From contig VWZL01001973.1 in assembly GCA_013396915.1 (NCBI GenBank), positions 434,001-498,000 on the forward strand: a stretch of DNA of 64,000 nt, given 5' to 3'. Below the pieces are notes generated by a model, which was given only the letters and a program-made list of their open reading frames with translations, was not told the DNA's origin and did no database searches. Of this stretch, positions 61,721 through 64,000 are shown piece by piece (positions within the stretch are counted from its first letter, which is position 1; each line of letters opens with the position of its first letter). This DNA comes from Stercorarius parasiticus (taxonomy: Eukaryota > Chordata > Aves > Charadriiformes > Stercorariidae). A program made the position numbers and the translations under genes.

Positions 61721-64000
61721 CTTAAGAGAAATCATTATGTTACTACATGAGTAGTTAAAGAAAATATATTACAGCAAGATACCATCAATCTGTTGTTTTC
61801 CTTTGTGTAATCACACCACTTTCTATGCATCCTTCCATACTGAAAAGGCTGTTCAAGTTTTGTTGCATAGTGCTTCTTTAATTGATAACACAGAAGGAAA
61901 GCTTAGGAATTGTCCGTCACAGAAATGGACCTAGAATTACAGGATGTGATCAGAAATCAGAGAGTCAGAGAACCAAAAATCAGAACACCAGAAGTCATGA
62001 AAAATTCCATGCTAGTATTTTTAGCATTATTGTTAAAATATATGTATTTTCCTGGAAAATATGCTGTACATAACATGTTTAACCATTCATATGGAAGGAG
62101 GTTGCATTGGACAGAAAATAATTTTCTCTAAGAAATTTTAAGGGAAAAGAAAATCAAAATTTGTCTGCCATGAATTTCAGAGACAACTGGAATATAATTT
62201 TCCAGTAAGGAGATTTAGGAAGAAAAGGAATTTTTTTTGGCTGTTCATTGTATTTCAAGTTGTTTTTTTTACCTAGTAGACTCTACTACCAGTTTGTACT
62301 GGAGCCCTTACCACAGACAAATCTGGGGTCATATTTTCCTATGTGATATATAGGATTACATCTATTTTTGAATGGGTTTTAAAAGAACATACATGAAATG
62401 GGAGAGAATAGGTGGGCAACAGAGAGGCAACTCTCTGAAAAGTTTAGGAAGTTTTTGTTTTCTATTCTTACTGTTAAATCACTTCATGTATCTCAGTACC
62501 ATGCTACATATACCATGTCATGCATAAAACTGTATCCTATCATTTTTTTTTCATTTTATATTTATTAAAATGTTACAGGCAGCTGCTATGCAATAGACTG
62601 AAAGTTCCCATTTTATTTTCTGCTTACCATGCCTCCAGGATTAGGCTCTGCACAGACAGGTACAGAAACCTGTAATTTATGACTCCCACTGCAGTTTAGG
62701 CAGGAGATAGCTTCCAAACAGATCAGTATTGTCAGAATTTCTACTATCTGTTCATGCCCTGCAGTGGAAAATTAGATATCTATAGGATTTTGCTAGAAGA
62801 AATTTACGTGCCCAAGGAATTGAGCTTCTTTCACACCAGACAAGGTTTCTGAGGATATACATTTTAGATGTTATTGCCTAAATCTCCTTGTAAATTTACA
62901 CATAATGTTGCACTGCCACAGTGTCACTGGGATTGCAAAAAATTTATATCAAGTCAAACTTCTGTAATTTTTCAAATTTCAAATAAACTATACACCTAAA
63001 TATGAAAGTAGATCTCACCAAAGCTTTGTAAAACAGATCATTGATATAATTAGCAGCAAACTATATATGCTATACTAACTCTTGGCAGATTTTTTTTTAT
63101 TTTATTTTATTACTTAGCCTAAGAGCAAATCCTGGAAAAGATTTTGTCTCACTTAGCAATTATGGCAAGAAATAATTTAGGGTCTGCTGTAAAAATGGCA
63201 AGAAATGCAATGGTTTGTCTCTGAGAGAGCATACTGACCTGCAAGTTAAGGGAAAAGGCTCTTTTCTTGTGACTCAGACTTAAAGCTGTATTTTAAAGGA
63301 CATTAAAATAACTACAACTCTCTATAAAGAGGCAAACAAAAAAGTTTAATCTAAAGAAACAGTGATAGGTTTTACTAGAACACAATACGACAAAGTCTAT
63401 GACTTCTTGCAAGATACAGCTTCCATTTATATTCTACGGTTCAGTTCAATTGGTTATTGCTATTCACATTTAAAAATACTTCGCAACATCTTTCTTGTTT
63501 AAAAAGCCAAAATATTGAAAGATGAAAAGGTAATATGTGTGCCATACCTGACAAGCCACCAAGATATTTAATACTCAGGAAAAGGTACTTAGGAGTTATG
63601 AAAATGTATGTGAATTTCTTTTATTTTCCAGGAATGAATTGAAATTTGTCTGCAATCATACCTAAAATTCTCTCTCCTAAAAGAAAACGAGAATCTCTCA
63701 GCTGCTTCTGAAACGTGTATACAAAAGTACTATTTTCTAGTTTTGATAATCTACTGAAAAATGCTGAGAAGCCCAGGTCACTTACCTCTCACTTCATACA
63801 GAAATAGCTGAGCCACTTGTTGGCATCCCCCAGAGATGAGGTTTCCATGAATTTTTATCAATTTTTACAAATACAGTATATTCAAACTCTTCAATCAAAC
63901 ATGAATTGGAGCAGGAGGCTTAGGAATGTAATAATTTCTACCGTACTTTAACACATCACTGAAGTGAACTTGAAATAATAAAACAGTAAGAAAACAAACC
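61721..64000. other. Unique AT-rich noncoding sequence
   Basis: No gene, RNA gene or recognisable transposon is seen to the end of the window. Short A and T runs are common. A TTTTATTTTATTTTATTA run near 63095-63112 is simple sequence. Confidence 0.5.

Overview
The window is a piece of a bird genome, and it holds no gene that I can recognise. The evidence for a bird is the set of CR1 retrotransposon copies with the avian 3' end (a short ATTCTATG/ATTCTGTG-type direct repeat next to the TTCCAACC block), plus ERVL-type endogenous retrovirus remnants of the kind found in avian genomes. The sequence is AT-rich and CpG-poor. Every open reading frame is short (at most about 120 codons), and the ones that show protein similarity belong to transposons. 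I read the window as an intron or a gene desert. I cannot name the species or the neighbouring gene.

Layout. 1-13.3 kb is mostly unique AT-rich sequence with three notable inverted repeats (6.07-6.27, 11.32-11.36 and 12.71-12.76 kb). 13.35-14.06 kb is LTR-like. 16.81-19.15 kb is a 2.3-kb CR1 on the minus strand with dead reverse transcriptase coding sequence. 24.23-25.79 kb is an ERVL remnant on the minus strand: one LTR, then pol pieces with a large internal deletion. 25.8-41.3 kb is unique apart from simple repeats and one possible regulatory block near 34.25 kb. 41.36-49.87 kb carries four CR1 fragments. One of them contains a base-perfect 293-bp duplication on either side of a single N, which is most likely an assembly fault. 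49.9-64 kb is unique apart from a cluster of SOX-type motifs (about 55.56-56.0 kb) that I consider the best enhancer candidate, and two older CR1 remnants (57.4 and 61.2-61.7 kb).

No new biological system is evident. The items most worth a second look are the duplication around the N, the SOX-motif cluster, a possible 132-bp phase 1-1 exon on the minus strand at 43.7-43.9 kb, and several long perfect hairpins in unique sequence. Family assignments rest on recalled features of avian CR1 and ERVL consensus sequences. No database search was run.
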